A stretch of 64,000 bases of DNA from Variovorax boronicumulans. Lineage in GTDB: Bacteria > Pseudomonadota > Gammaproteobacteria > Burkholderiales > Burkholderiaceae_C. A model generated the notes under the pieces. The model searched no databases. It had not been told where the DNA came from and was given only the letters and a program-made list of their open reading frames with translations. The stretch is from positions 1 to 64,000 of the forward strand of contig NZ_JARXVG010000005.1 of assembly GCF_029892485.1 (NCBI RefSeq), read 5' to 3'. The position numbers and the translations under genes were made by a program. Below are positions 19,693 through 31,703 of the stretch, one piece after another. Numbering within the stretch: position 1 is the first letter of the stretch; each line of letters opens with the position of its first letter.

Positions 19693-20490
19693 ATGTCGCT
19701 CGCACTGGCTTTCGAGGCCCTGGGATCGGGGCCTCCGGTGGTGATCCTGCACGGCCTGTTCGGCGCGGGACGCAACTGGACGCAGATCGCGCAGGCGCTG
19801 GCCGAAGGCCACCGCGTCTATCTGCCCGATGCCCGCAACCATGGCGGCTCGCCCTGGGCCGAGTCCATGTCGTACGCTGAGATGGCGGGCGACGTGCTGG
19901 CGCTCATCGAGAGCGAGCAGTTGCAGCGCCCCTTCGTCATCGGCCACAGCATGGGCGGCAAGACCGCGATGGCGCTCGCGCTCTCGCACCCGGAAGCCAT
20001 CGCCGGCATCGCGGTGATCGACATCGCGCCCGAGAGCTACGCCGACCAGTTCTCCTCGTACGTGTCGGCCATGCGCAGCCTCGATGTGGCGGGTGCTGCC
20101 AGCCGCCGCGAGATCCGCCAGGCGCTGGCCGACAGCCTGAGTGCCGAGGCGCCGGTCGATTTCCTGATGCAGAACCTGCGCCGCCAGAACGACCGTTTCG
20201 ACTGGCGCCTGAACCTGCTGGCCACGGGCCTGTGCATGCGCGAGCTCTGCGGCTTTCCCGATGCACTGCGCACAGCGCGCTACGACGGACCGGCGCTCTT
20301 CATCCACGGTGCGGAGTCGGACTACGTGCGGCCTTCTTCGCTCGCCGGCATTCGCGCGCTGTTCCCGCATGCCGAGACCGAGCGCATCGCCGACGCCGGC
20401 CACTGGGTGCATGCCGACCAGCCCGCAGCGCTCCTGTGCGGCCTGCGCGACTGGCTGGCCGACGCCGCTGCCGCCGCCACCCCTCTTTGA
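19693..20490 (+). CDS. Alpha/beta-fold esterase (YbfF-like)
   Basis: A 265-residue cytoplasmic alpha/beta hydrolase. ILHGLFGAGRNW gives the oxyanion hole, PDARNHGGSPW is the typical strand-4 region, and the nucleophile elbow is IGHSMGGKTAM (Ser86). Asp is in IHGAESDYV and His in DAGHWVHAD. The pattern and length (about 255-265) match YbfF-type esterases that act on short acyl esters or acyl-CoA. No signal peptide. It is wedged between lpdA (9 bp upstream) and maeB (17 bp downstream), so it is probably co-transcribed with central-carbon genes. A role in acyl-CoA or thioester housekeeping is a guess. Confidence 0.88.
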   Translation: MSLALAFEALGSGPPVVILHGLFGAGRNWTQIAQALAEGHRVYLPDARNHGGSPWAESMSYAEMAGDVLALIESEQLQRPFVIGHSMGGKTAMALALSHPEAIAGIAVIDIAPESYADQFSSYVSAMRSLDVAGAASRREIRQALADSLSAEAPVDFLMQNLRRQNDRFDWRLNLLATGLCMRELCGFPDALRTARYDGPALFIHGAESDYVRPSSLAGIRALFPHAETERIADAGHWVHADQPAALLCGLRDWLADAAAAATPL

Positions 20491-20507
20491 CATTCCACGG
20501 AGACACC

Positions 20508-22793
<2,286 letters not shown>

Positions 22794-22841
22794 CGACGGC
22801 ACGGCCGTGAACGCGCGCACTGAAATTTTCTAGGAGATCCC

Positions 22842-24188
22842 GTGGACCAACCATCCGTAGCACCCAAGCCCTTTTACAGATCCCTCTACTTCCAGGTCAT
22901 CACCGCCATCGTGCTCGGGGTGCTGCTGGGGCACTTCTGGCCCGACACGGGCGCATCGATGAAACCGCTGGGCGATGGCTTCATCAAGCTGATCAAGATG
23001 ATCATCGCGCCGATCATCTTCTGCACGGTGGTGGTGGGCATCGCCGGCATGGAGGACATGAAGAAAGTCGGCAAGACCGGTGGCCTGGCGCTGCTGTACT
23101 TCGAGGTCGTGAGCTCCATCGCGCTGGTGGTGGGCCTTGTCATCATCAACATCGTGCGGCCCGGCGCCGGCATGAACGTCGACGTGAGCCAGCTCGACGC
23201 CAAGAGCGTCGCGGCCTTCACCGGCCCCGGCAAGATGCAGAGCACCACCGACTTCCTGCTCAACGTGATTCCCAGCACGGTGGTCGATGCCTTCGCCAAG
23301 GGCGAGATCCTGCAGGTGCTGCTGATCGCGGTGATGTTCGGCTTTGCGCTGCACAAGTTCGGCGGCCGCGGCACGCTGGTGTTCGATGTGATCGAGAAGG
23401 GCTCGCATGTGCTCTTCGTGATCGTGGGCTACATCATGAAGGTCGCGCCCATCGGCGCCTTCGGCGCCATGGCCTTCACCATCGGCAAGTACGGCGTGAG
23501 CTCGCTCCTGCAGCTCGGCCAGCTGATGGCCACCTTCTACCTGACCTGCCTGCTGTTCATCTTCGTGGTGCTGGGGGGCATCGCGCGCTTCCACGGGTTC
23601 AGCATCTGGAAGTTCATCAAGTACATCAAGGAAGAACTCCTGATCGTGCTGGGCACTTCGTCCAGCGAATCGGTGCTGCCGCGCATGATGGCCAAGCTGG
23701 AGAACCTGGGCGCGAAGAAATCGGTGGTCGGGCTGGTGGTGCCCACGGGCTACTCGTTCAACCTGGACGGCACCTCGATCTACCTGACGATGGCCGCGGT
23801 GTTCATCGCGCAGGCGACCAACACCGACATGACGCTCACGCAGCAGTTCACGCTGCTGGCCGTGCTGCTGCTCACTTCGAAGGGCGCGGCGGGCGTTACC
23901 GGCAGCGGCTTCATCGTGCTGGCGGCGACGCTCTCGGCGGTGGGCCATGTGCCGGTGGCGGGGCTTGCGCTCATCCTCGGCATCGACCGCTTCATGTCGG
24001 AAGCGCGTGCGCTGACCAACCTGATCGGCAATGGTGTCGCGACGGTGGTGGTTGCCAAGTGGACCGACGACCTCGATGTGGGGCGCATGAACCGCATCCT
24101 GAACCAGGAGACCGGCGCCGAGGCCGACGAGCCCGAGCTGGTGCTCGACGCGACCGAGACGCACATGCCCGCCGGCCCGGCGCGCTGA
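22842..24188 (+). CDS. dctA: C4-dicarboxylate:cation symporter
   Basis: A 448-residue secondary carrier of the DAACS family. It takes up succinate, fumarate and malate. Family marks include [22 protein letters not shown], the re-entrant loop with [13 protein letters not shown], and [23 protein letters not shown] with the cation-binding NLDGT. About eight membrane helices plus two hairpins are evident. The GTG start at 22842 has a TAGGAGAT ribosome site at 22831. It follows maeB by 48 bp. DctB/DctD, the usual sensor pair for dctA, are encoded 4-7 kb downstream. I found no good sigma-54 promoter directly before dctA. Confidence 0.96.
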   Translation: MDQPSVAPKPFYRSLYFQVITAIVLGVLLGHFWPDTGASMKPLGDGFIKLIKMIIAPIIFCTVVVGIAGMEDMKKVGKTGGLALLYFEVVSSIALVVGLVIINIVRPGAGMNVDVSQLDAKSVAAFTGPGKMQSTTDFLLNVIPSTVVDAFAKGEILQVLLIAVMFGFALHKFGGRGTLVFDVIEKGSHVLFVIVGYIMKVAPIGAFGAMAFTIGKYGVSSLLQLGQLMATFYLTCLLFIFVVLGGIARFHGFSIWKFIKYIKEELLIVLGTSSSESVLPRMMAKLENLGAKKSVVGLVVPTGYSFNLDGTSIYLTMAAVFIAQATNTDMTLTQQFTLLAVLLLTSKGAAGVTGSGFIVLAATLSAVGHVPVAGLALILGIDRFMSEARALTNLIGNGVATVVVAKWTDDLDVGRMNRILNQETGAEADEPELVLDATETHMPAGPAR

Positions 24189-24221
24189 GCCTTCGACATT
24201 CCGCAGCCACAGGCCGCACCC

Positions 24222-25556
24222 ATGAGCACCCCTGATTCGAAGCACCGCATCGTGATCGTCGGCGGCGGCGCGGGCGGGCTGGAGCTGGCCACGCGGCTGG
24301 GCGATTCGCGGGGCTTGCGCGGCCGCGCGGAGATCACGCTGATCGACAAGCACCGCACCCATGTGTGGAAGCCCAAGCTGCACGAGATCGCCTCGGGCAG
24401 CATGGACATGAGCGCGCACGAGGTCGACTACCTCGCGCAGGCGCACTGGCACGGCTTCCGCTTCCGGCTCGGCGAGCTGACCGGCATCGACCGCGAGCGG
24501 CGCCAGGTGAACGTGGCGCCGTACCTGGACGACGAAGGCCGGCTGGTCACGCCCGAGCGGGCCTTCGGCTACGACACGCTGGTGGTTGCCATCGGCAGCT
24601 TGAGCAACGACTTCGGCACGCCCGGCGTGCGGGAGCACGCGCTGCGGCTCGAATCGAAGGCCGATGCGCAGCGCTTTCACCAGCGCATGGTCAACGCCTG
24701 CATCCGCGCGCATGCGCAGACCACGCCGCTGCGGCCCGAGCAATTGCATGTGGCGATCATCGGCGCGGGCGCGACCGGCGTGGAGCTGGCGGCCGAGCTG
24801 CACCGCACCACGCGCGAGGTGGTGGCCTACGGGCTGGACCGCGTCGACGCCGAGAAGGACATCCAGGTCAGCGTGATCGAAGCTGCCGACCGCGTGCTGC
24901 CCGCCTTGCCGCAGCGCATGTCCGCAGCCACCGAGGCGCTGCTGCGCAAGCTGGGCGTGGACGTGCACACCTCAGCCAAGGTCGCCGAGGTGCTGCCCGA
25001 AGGCGTGCGCCTGGCCGATGGCCGCGTGCTGCCGGCCGAGCTGGTGGTGTGGGCCGCGGGCGTGAAGGCGGCCGACTTCATGAAGGACATTGCGGGGCTG
25101 GAGACCAATCGCAGCAACCAGCTCGCGGTGCTGCCCACGCTGCAGACCACGCGCGATGCGGACATCTTCGCCATCGGCGACTGCGCGGCCTGCAACTGGC
25201 CCGAGGCCAACGACGGCAAGGGCGGGCTGGTGCCGCCGCGCGCGCAGGCGGCGCACCAGCAGGCCTCGCACGTGGCGGCGCAGATCCGCCGGCGCATGGC
25301 GGGCAAGGCGCTCAAGCCCTACCGCTACCGCGACTTCGGCTCGCTGGTGTCGCTCGGCGAGTTCAGCACCGTCGGCAACATGATGGGCGGCCCGGTGGGC
25401 GGCAGCCTGATGATCGAAGGCCGCTTCGCGCGGCTCATGTACGTGTCCCTCTACAAGATGCACGAGCTGGCGCTGCACGGCGTTGTGAAGGTTTCGCTCG
25501 ACACGCTCGCCCGCCTCATCACGCGGCGCACCGAACCCCACGTCAAGCTGCATTGA
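24222..25556 (+). CDS. ndh: Type II NADH:quinone oxidoreductase (NDH-2)
   Basis: A 444-residue FAD enzyme. The N-terminal FAD site is IVIVGGGAGGLELATRLG. The second nucleotide fold is HVAIIGAGATGVELAAELH, followed by the quinone-proximal FAD motif DIFAIGDCAAC and the later VPPRAQAAHQQASHVA. The C-terminal tail is amphipathic (MYVSLYKMHELALHGVVKV), as in membrane-attached NDH-2. It oxidises NADH without pumping protons. Placement between dctA and phaA suggests it disposes of NADH made by PDH, though this is inference. The gap 25557-25714 before phaA contains only a doubtful 56-codon frame. Confidence 0.92.
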   Translation: MSTPDSKHRIVIVGGGAGGLELATRLGDSRGLRGRAEITLIDKHRTHVWKPKLHEIASGSMDMSAHEVDYLAQAHWHGFRFRLGELTGIDRERRQVNVAPYLDDEGRLVTPERAFGYDTLVVAIGSLSNDFGTPGVREHALRLESKADAQRFHQRMVNACIRAHAQTTPLRPEQLHVAIIGAGATGVELAAELHRTTREVVAYGLDRVDAEKDIQVSVIEAADRVLPALPQRMSAATEALLRKLGVDVHTSAKVAEVLPEGVRLADGRVLPAELVVWAAGVKAADFMKDIAGLETNRSNQLAVLPTLQTTRDADIFAIGDCAACNWPEANDGKGGLVPPRAQAAHQQASHVAAQIRRRMAGKALKPYRYRDFGSLVSLGEFSTVGNMMGGPVGGSLMIEGRFARLMYVSLYKMHELALHGVVKVSLDTLARLITRRTEPHVKLH

Positions 25557-25714
25557 GCAGGCATGGCAATGACCACACCTTCAAACCCTTTCAACGCGAC
25601 CTCCCGGTCGCAGGCCTGGCAGCAGCGGCTGTCGCAAAGCCATGTGCAGTCTGGCGCGCCGATGCGCAATGCGCTTCCATCTTTTCCCCTCGCATCAACC
25701 TCAAGGAGACTCTC

Positions 25715-26899
25715 ATGTCAGACGATATCGTGATCGTGGCCGCGCAACGCACGGCGGTCGGCAAGTTCGGCGGCGCGCTCGCCGGCACGGCCGCACCGGA
25801 ACTGGGCGCACATGTGGTGAAGGGGCTGCTCGAGAAGGCCGGCGTGCCGGGCGATGCGGTGTCCGAGGTGATCATGGGCCAGGTGCTCGCGGCCGGCGCG
25901 GGACAGAATCCGGCGCGGCAGACGGTCATCAAGGCGGGCCTGCCCGTCGGCGTGCCGGGCCTCACCATCAACAAGGTCTGCGGCTCGGGCCTGAAGGCCG
26001 TGATGCTCGCGGCGCAGGCCGTGAAGTGCGGCGATGCCGAGATCGTGGTGGCCGGCGGCCAGGAGAACATGAGCGCCGCGCCGCATGTGCTGCCCAACTC
26101 GCGCAACGGCCAGCGCATGGGCGACTGGAAGCTGGTCGACACCATGATCGTGGACGGCCTCTGGGACGTCTACAACCAGTACCACATGGGCACCACGGCA
26201 GAGAACGTGGCCAAGAAGTACGGCATCACGCGCGAGATGCAGGATGCGCTCGCGCTCGCCTCGCAGCAGAAGGCCGCGGCCGCGCAGGATGCCGGCCGCT
26301 TCAACGACGAGATTCTTCCCTTCAGCATCGCGCAGAAGAAGGGCGACCCCATCGTCTTCTCCGCCGACGAGTTCGTGAACCGCAAGACCAGCGCCGATGC
26401 GCTCGCGGGCCTGCGCCCCGCCTTCGACAAGGCCGGCTCGGTGACGGCCGGCAATGCCTCGGGCCTGAACGACGGTGCCGCCGCGGTGCTGGTGATGTCG
26501 GCCTCACGTGCCGCCGCGCTCGGCCTCAAGCCACTGGCCGTGATCCGCGCCTATGCGAGCGCGGGCCTCGATCCCTCGCTCATGGGCATGGGCCCGGTGC
26601 CGGCCTCGCAGCTTGCCCTCAAGAAGGCCGGCTGGAACGCGCAGGACCTGGACCTCATGGAAATCAACGAAGCCTTCGCGGCACAGGCCTGCGCGGTCAA
26701 CCAGCAGATGGACTGGGACACCAGCCGCATCAACGTGAACGGCGGCGCCATCGCCATCGGCCACCCGATCGGCGCCTCGGGCTGCCGCGTGCTGGTGACG
26801 CTGCTGCACGAGATGCGCCGCCGCGGCGCGAACAAGGGCCTGGCATCGCTGTGCATCGGCGGCGGCATGGGCGTCGCACTGGCCGTCGAACGCGCCTGA
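25715..26899 (+). CDS. phaA: Acetyl-CoA acetyltransferase (beta-ketothiolase)
   Basis: A 394-residue biosynthetic thiolase that condenses two acetyl-CoA to acetoacetyl-CoA. The acylated Cys89 is in [11 protein letters not shown]. The His site is in [17 protein letters not shown], and the C-terminal base Cys in [19 protein letters not shown] precedes ATG 25715. phaB follows 35 bp on, so this is the PHB precursor branch rather than fatty-acid oxidation. No phaC synthase is present in the window. Confidence 0.95.
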   Translation: MSDDIVIVAAQRTAVGKFGGALAGTAAPELGAHVVKGLLEKAGVPGDAVSEVIMGQVLAAGAGQNPARQTVIKAGLPVGVPGLTINKVCGSGLKAVMLAAQAVKCGDAEIVVAGGQENMSAAPHVLPNSRNGQRMGDWKLVDTMIVDGLWDVYNQYHMGTTAENVAKKYGITREMQDALALASQQKAAAAQDAGRFNDEILPFSIAQKKGDPIVFSADEFVNRKTSADALAGLRPAFDKAGSVTAGNASGLNDGAAAVLVMSASRAAALGLKPLAVIRAYASAGLDPSLMGMGPVPASQLALKKAGWNAQDLDLMEINEAFAAQACAVNQQMDWDTSRINVNGGAIAIGHPIGASGCRVLVTLLHEMRRRGANKGLASLCIGGGMGVALAVERA

Positions 26900-26934
26900 T
26901 TCAATTTTTTTGTCACACAAGAAGGAGCAAGCCA

Positions 26935-27684
26935 ATGAGCAGCAAAGAACAAGTGGTCCTGGTCACCGGCGGCATGGGCGGCCTGGGCGAGACGATCTCC
27001 ACCAAGATGGTCGATGCGGGCTACAAGCTCGCGGTGACCTATTCGCCGGGCAACAAGTCGCATGCCGAGTGGGTGGCGCAGATGGCCGAGCGCGGCTACC
27101 GGATCCTGGCCGTGCCCTGCGACGTGGCCGACTACGACTCGTGCGCGGAGGCGGTGCGCCAGGTGCAGGAAGCGCTGGGCCCGGTCGACGTGCTGGTCAA
27201 CAACGCCGGCATCACGCGCGACATGACCTTCAAGAAGATGGACCAGATCAACTGGAACGCGGTGCTGCGCACCAACCTCGACAGCCTGTTCAACATGAGC
27301 AAGCAGGTGGCCGACGGCATGGTGGAGCGGGGCTGGGGCCGCATCATCAACGTGTCGTCGGTGAACGGATCGAAGGGCGCGTTCGGCCAGACCAACTACT
27401 CGGCCGCCAAGGCCGGCGTGCATGGCTTCACCAAGGCACTGGCGCTCGAGGTGGCGAAGAAGGGCGTGACGGTGAACACCATCTCGCCCGGCTACATCGG
27501 CACGAAGATGGTCACGGCCATCCCGAAGGAAGTGCTCGACAGCAAGATCCTGCCGCACATCCCGGTCGGCCGCCTCGGCAAGCCCGAGGAAGTGGCGGGC
27601 CTGATCATCTACCTGGCTTCGGAAGAAGCCGCCTTCGTGACGGGCGCCAACATCGCCATCAACGGCGGCCAGCACATGCAATGA
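26935..27684 (+). CDS. phaB: Acetoacetyl-CoA reductase
   Basis: A 249-residue NADPH-dependent SDR that makes (R)-3-hydroxybutyryl-CoA. The cofactor loop is VLVTGGMGGLGE, NNAG is at 89-92, and the catalytic set is Ser141/142, Tyr155 and Lys159 in NYSAAKAG. The segment VNTISPGYIGTKMV and the ending GANIAINGGQHM are diagnostic of PhaB. GAAGGAG precedes ATG 26935. A run of seven T lies between phaA and phaB but has no hairpin, so read-through is expected. NADPH could come from MaeB. Confidence 0.96.
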   Translation: MSSKEQVVLVTGGMGGLGETISTKMVDAGYKLAVTYSPGNKSHAEWVAQMAERGYRILAVPCDVADYDSCAEAVRQVQEALGPVDVLVNNAGITRDMTFKKMDQINWNAVLRTNLDSLFNMSKQVADGMVERGWGRIINVSSVNGSKGAFGQTNYSAAKAGVHGFTKALALEVAKKGVTVNTISPGYIGTKMVTAIPKEVLDSKILPHIPVGRLGKPEEVAGLIIYLASEEAAFVTGANIAINGGQHMQ

Positions 27685-27694
27685 GCGCACGACC

Positions 27695-28348
27695 ATGATC
27701 CTCAAAAACGGCATCGATCAGGTCGCACTGATCAACAAGTTCACCGACGCCACGGCCAAGCAGGGCGAGGCCATTCGCAAGACGGTGCACGAGGCCACGC
27801 TCAAGGCGCTGCAGGGCCGCGAGCTCACGCTCGCGAACATCCGGCAGGTGCTGGGCACGGTCACCAAGGCGGCCTCGGCCGGTGCATCGGGCAGCAAGCT
27901 GCCCGCGCCCGACGTGGAGGCGCTGCTCACCAAGGCCTTCGCCGGCATGGACGGCGCGCTGGAGCAGGCGGTAGTGGCCAACCAGCGCGCGCTGCAGCAG
28001 CTGGTCGACCAGGGCGTGAGCCTGCGCGAGACGCAGCTCAAGAAGGCGCTGGCCGACATCGAGAAGATGGAAGACACGCTGTTCGCCAGCGTGCGCAAGG
28101 CCGCACCGATGGACGGCCCGTGGAGCGGCGTCTTCCAGGCAATGCAGGGCAAGAAAACCGACACCGGTGCGCGCGCGAACGTGGCGCTGGAGCAGCTCAT
28201 GGAAGACACGCACAAGAACCTGCGCGACGGCCGCGCGATGAGCCTGCGCGCCTCGCAGGCGCTGCTCGACAGCTACGCGACGCTCGCGAGCGGGGTGCTC
28301 ATCGGCATGTCCGAAGCCCTGAAGCAGGGCGGCTCGGCCAAGCGATGA
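27695..28348 (+). CDS. Phasin-like helical protein (DUF6781-like)
   Basis: A 217-residue soluble, almost wholly helical protein with no signal peptide. Its composition and repeats (KQGEAIRKTVHEATLKAL, RALQQLVDQGVSLRETQLKKALADIEKMED) resemble phasins and related coiled-coil proteins. It starts 10 bp after phaB, so it is probably translated from the same transcript. A role on PHB granules or in granule segregation is suggested by context only. I recall similar proteins listed as DUF6781 without known function. Not certain. Confidence 0.75.
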   Translation: MILKNGIDQVALINKFTDATAKQGEAIRKTVHEATLKALQGRELTLANIRQVLGTVTKAASAGASGSKLPAPDVEALLTKAFAGMDGALEQAVVANQRALQQLVDQGVSLRETQLKKALADIEKMEDTLFASVRKAAPMDGPWSGVFQAMQGKKTDTGARANVALEQLMEDTHKNLRDGRAMSLRASQALLDSYATLASGVLIGMSEALKQGGSAKR

Positions 28349-28498
28349 CCTCTGCCGGCGGCTGCCTCGCCTGCCGCCGCCGGCCCGGCGAGCCGCGCCA
28401 TGCCTGAGCGAATGCCGAGCCTGGACGAAATGTTGCAGGACGCCCGCCACCGGGCTGCCACTGATGCGGCCTCTGCGGCCTTGTGCAATAACGGCTCC

Positions 28499-30334
28499 AT
28501 GACTTCACGGGAGCCGGTACTGCGCTTCGATCTGCCTTCTCACACCTCCCGGCGCTGGCGCGGCCTGCCGCGCTGGCTCGGCGCCCTGGCGCTGGTGGCC
28601 GTGGCCGCTTTCGCCGGCCACCACCTGGCCATGCAGAACGGCCTTGCGCGGCTGCGCGATGCGGCCGACCACCGGCTCGACATGCTCGCGACCGGGCTGG
28701 ACGCCGACCTGGCCCGCTTCGAATACCTGCCCGCGCTGCTGGAGATGACGCCTGTCGTCCCGGCGCTGCTCGGCACGCCCTCGGACGGGTCGCTGCGCGA
28801 CACCGTCAACCGCTACCTGGCCGGCGTGAACGCCACCGCGGGCGCCGAGATGCTCTATGTGCTCGATGCGGGCGGCACCTCGCTGGCGGCCTCCGACTGG
28901 GACCGGCCCGGCACCACCGTCGGCCAGGACCTGTCGTTCCGCCCCTACGTGATCGACGCGTTCGGGCAGGGCCGCGGCCGCTTCTACGGCGTGGGCATCA
29001 CCAGCCGCAAGCCCGGCTACTACCTCTCGTACGCGCTGCGCCGCGACCAGCCCACGCGCGGCGTGGTGGCCGTCAAGGTCAACCTCGAGGAGACCGAGCG
29101 CGCCTGGCGCAAGCTCCCAGGCGACGTGGCGCTGATCGACCAGCGCGGGGTGGTGATCCTCTCCACCCGCGAAGACATCAAGTTCCGTCCGATGCTGCCG
29201 CTCGACGGCCTGCAGCGCGCCGAGGTGCAGCGCTCGCGGCCCTATGGCGAAGCCGCGCTGCAGCCGCTGCAATGGACGCAGAAGGAAGCACTGGCGCGCG
29301 ATGTGCAGGTCATCGCGCTCGACGGCGTGGACCAGCTCGCCTCCACGCGCAAGCTGCGCGGCGCACCGTGGCAATTGGTGGTGCTCGATGATCTCGCGCC
29401 GGTGCGGGTGGGCGCGCGCAACGCGGCCATCACCGCGAGCCTGGCGATGGCGGTGCTGTTGCTGATCGCCGTCACGCTGTGGCAGCGCCGCCGCGCGGTG
29501 CGGCAGAAGCTTGCCAACCAGGCCGCGCTGCAGGCCGCGCACGACACGCTCGAATCGACCGTGGTGGCACGCACCGCGCAACTGCGCGCGGCGCAGGGCG
29601 AGCTGGTGCATGCCGGCAAGATGGCGGCGCTGGGCCAGATGTCGGCCGGCGTGGTGCATGAGCTGAACCAGCCGCTCACGGCCATGCGCACGCTGTCGGA
29701 AAGCGCGGGCATCCTGCTCGACAAGAACCGCTTCGACGACGTGCGCGGCAACCTGCAGCGCATCCGCGGCATGGTCGATCGCCTGGCGCGCCTGACCTCG
29801 CAGCTCAAGAACTTCGCGCACAGGAGCGATTTGCCGCTTGCGGCGGTGCCGATGGCGCGCGCCATCGCCGACGCGCAGGTCATCGTGGCCGAAGCCACCC
29901 GCAAAAACGCCGTCGCCATCGAGGTCGACGTGCAGCCCGCGGGCCTGAGCGCGATGGCCGAGGAAGCGGCGCTCGGCAGCGTGCTGGTGAACCTGATGCG
30001 CAATGCCATCGACGCCATGCAGGACGCGCCGCGGCGCACGCTGCGCATCGAGGCGCGCCCGCACGAGGGCCGCGTGATCCTGCGTGTGAGCGACACCGGG
30101 CCGGGCATCCAGCCGGACATCTTGCCGCGCCTCTTCGAGCCTTTCGTCACCAGCAAGCCGGCGGGCTCGGGCCTCGGGCTCGGCCTGGTGATCTCGGCAC
30201 AATTGGCGCGCGCCATGGACGGCACGCTGCGCGCGGCCAACCTTCCGCAAGGCGGCGCCGCGTTCGTCGTCGACCTGCCCGCCGCCGTGCAGAACATCCT
30301 TATTCCCACCCCCACAGGAGTGATCCCCAAGTGA
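28499..30334 (+). CDS. dctB: C4-dicarboxylate sensor histidine kinase
   Basis: A 611-residue inner-membrane kinase. TM1 is about residues 25-43 (GALALVAVAAFAGHHLAM). The periplasmic double-PAS-like sensor (about 45-295) has LAASDWDRPGTTVGQDLSFRPY and GVGITSRKPGYYLSYAL, typical of DctB, and TM2 is about 305-325. The cytoplasmic part has GQMSAGVVHELNQPLTAMRTL (phospho-His), NLMRNAIDAMQ, DTGPGIQ and GLGLGLVIS. ATG 28499 is preferred from family length; an in-frame ATG at 28400 would add 33 residues. The stop overlaps the dctD start (GTGA at 30331). It should sense external succinate or malate. Confidence 0.93.
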   Translation: MTSREPVLRFDLPSHTSRRWRGLPRWLGALALVAVAAFAGHHLAMQNGLARLRDAADHRLDMLATGLDADLARFEYLPALLEMTPVVPALLGTPSDGSLRDTVNRYLAGVNATAGAEMLYVLDAGGTSLAASDWDRPGTTVGQDLSFRPYVIDAFGQGRGRFYGVGITSRKPGYYLSYALRRDQPTRGVVAVKVNLEETERAWRKLPGDVALIDQRGVVILSTREDIKFRPMLPLDGLQRAEVQRSRPYGEAALQPLQWTQKEALARDVQVIALDGVDQLASTRKLRGAPWQLVVLDDLAPVRVGARNAAITASLAMAVLLLIAVTLWQRRRAVRQKLANQAALQAAHDTLESTVVARTAQLRAAQGELVHAGKMAALGQMSAGVVHELNQPLTAMRTLSESAGILLDKNRFDDVRGNLQRIRGMVDRLARLTSQLKNFAHRSDLPLAAVPMARAIADAQVIVAEATRKNAVAIEVDVQPAGLSAMAEEAALGSVLVNLMRNAIDAMQDAPRRTLRIEARPHEGRVILRVSDTGPGIQPDILPRLFEPFVTSKPAGSGLGLGLVISAQLARAMDGTLRAANLPQGGAAFVVDLPAAVQNILIPTPTGVIPK

Positions 30335-31692
30335 GCCAAGCCCCTGCCATCCGGGTGATGCTGGTCGAGGACGACGAAGACGTCCGCCTCAGCACGACCC
30401 AGGTGCTGACCCTGGCCGGTTTCGAGGTCGAAGCCTTCAACAGCGCCGAACGCGCGCGCACCCACATCAGCTTCGGCGTGCCGGCCATCGTGGTCTGCGA
30501 CGTGCGCCTGCCGGGCCTGAGCGGCACCGAATGGCTGCGCGAACTGCACGCCGCCGATGCCGAGCTGCCGGTGATCCTGGTCACTGGCCACGGCCACATC
30601 GCGATGGCGGTGCAGGCCATGCGCGAGGGCGCCTACGACTTCATCGAGAAGCCCTTCAGCTCCGAGCGGCTGGTGGCCATCGTGCGCCACGCCATGGAGC
30701 GCCGGCAGCTGTCGCTGCAGGTGCGCGCGCTGCGCGATGCACTGGAGAACTGGAACGGCATCCAGTCGGTGCTGATCGGCCGCTCGGCGCAGATGCAGCT
30801 GGTGCGCCGCACGGTGATGACGCTGGCCGAGACCTCGGCCGACGTGCTCATCTACGGTGAGACCGGCACCGGCAAGGAGCTGGTCGCCCGTTGCCTGCAC
30901 GACCACAGCGAGCGCCGCCGCCAGCATTTCGTGCCGCTCAATTGCGGCGGCCTGCCCGAGGCGCTGGCCGAGAGCGAGCTCTTCGGCCACGAGGCCGGCG
31001 CCTTCACCAGCGCCAACCGCGTGCGCGTGGGCAAGTTCGAATACGCCAACGGCGGCACGCTCTTTCTCGACGAGATCGAAAGCATGCCGATGGCGGTGCA
31101 GATCAAGCTGCTGCGTGCGCTGCAGGAGCGCAGCATCGAGCGCATCGGCTCCAACAAGGCGATTGCCTTCGACTGCCGCGTGGTGGCCGCGAGCAAGGAC
31201 GACCTGAAGGAAATGAGCGACCGCCAGAAGTTCAGGGCCGACCTGTACTACCGGCTGGGCGTGGCCTTCATCGAGCTGCCGCCGCTGCGGGAGCGCCGCG
31301 AAGACATTCCGCTGCTGTTCGAACATTTCACGCTGCTGGCCGCGAGCCGCTACGAGCGCGCGGCGCCGCTGCTCAGCGGCGCCCAGCTGGCCGACCTGAT
31401 GGCCTACGCCTGGCCGGGCAATGTGCGCGAGCTGCGCAACGTGGCCGACCGCTTCGTCCTCGGCCTGCTCGGCGAGCGCCTCACGCAGGCGCGCGGCACG
31501 GGTGAAGGCCTGCCCGCATTGCCGCGTGCGCTGCCGCAGCAGGTCGAGGCCTTTGAGCGCGCGGTGATCGTCGAGGCACTGCGCAAGCACCAGGGCGACC
31601 AGCCGGCCACGGCCACTGCGCTGGCCATTGCGCGGCAGACGCTGCACGACAAGCTGCGCAAGCTGGGTATCGCGGCGGACGAGTTCAAGTAG
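30331..31692 (+). CDS. dctD: Sigma-54-dependent response regulator
   Basis: A 453-residue NtrC-class activator. The receiver is about 1-125 (LVEDDEDVR, phospho-Asp57 in VVCDVRLPG, Lys in IEKPFS). The AAA+ domain is about 150-390 with Walker A GETGTGKE and Walker B GGTLFLDEIESM. The sigma-54-contact loop is at 223-228, and it reads GAFTSA rather than the canonical GAFTGA. The C-terminal Fis-type helix-turn-helix is ATALAIARQTLHDKLRKLG. It starts at GTG 30331 inside the dctB stop. Likely targets are dctA and perhaps the sigma-54 promoter of aceE at 13505. Confidence 0.94.
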   Translation: MSQAPAIRVMLVEDDEDVRLSTTQVLTLAGFEVEAFNSAERARTHISFGVPAIVVCDVRLPGLSGTEWLRELHAADAELPVILVTGHGHIAMAVQAMREGAYDFIEKPFSSERLVAIVRHAMERRQLSLQVRALRDALENWNGIQSVLIGRSAQMQLVRRTVMTLAETSADVLIYGETGTGKELVARCLHDHSERRRQHFVPLNCGGLPEALAESELFGHEAGAFTSANRVRVGKFEYANGGTLFLDEIESMPMAVQIKLLRALQERSIERIGSNKAIAFDCRVVAASKDDLKEMSDRQKFRADLYYRLGVAFIELPPLRERREDIPLLFEHFTLLAASRYERAAPLLSGAQLADLMAYAWPGNVRELRNVADRFVLGLLGERLTQARGTGEGLPALPRALPQQVEAFERAVIVEALRKHQGDQPATATALAIARQTLHDKLRKLGIAADEFK

Positions 31693-31703
31693 CAGCCGGC
31701 CGC

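Noticed and set aside
22800..22815. GGCAC before dctA as a sigma-54 promoter
   Set aside because: The -12 element is missing at the required spacing; dctA may be read from maeB or from a promoter inside maeB.
25563..25733. A 56-codon frame between ndh and phaA beginning MAMTTPSNPFN
   Set aside because: No ribosome site, runs into the phaA start in another frame, and has no recognisable similarity. Could be a remnant but cannot be supported.
26903..26911. Run of T between phaA and phaB as a terminator
   Set aside because: No stem precedes it, and phaB has its own ribosome site close by, fitting one transcript.
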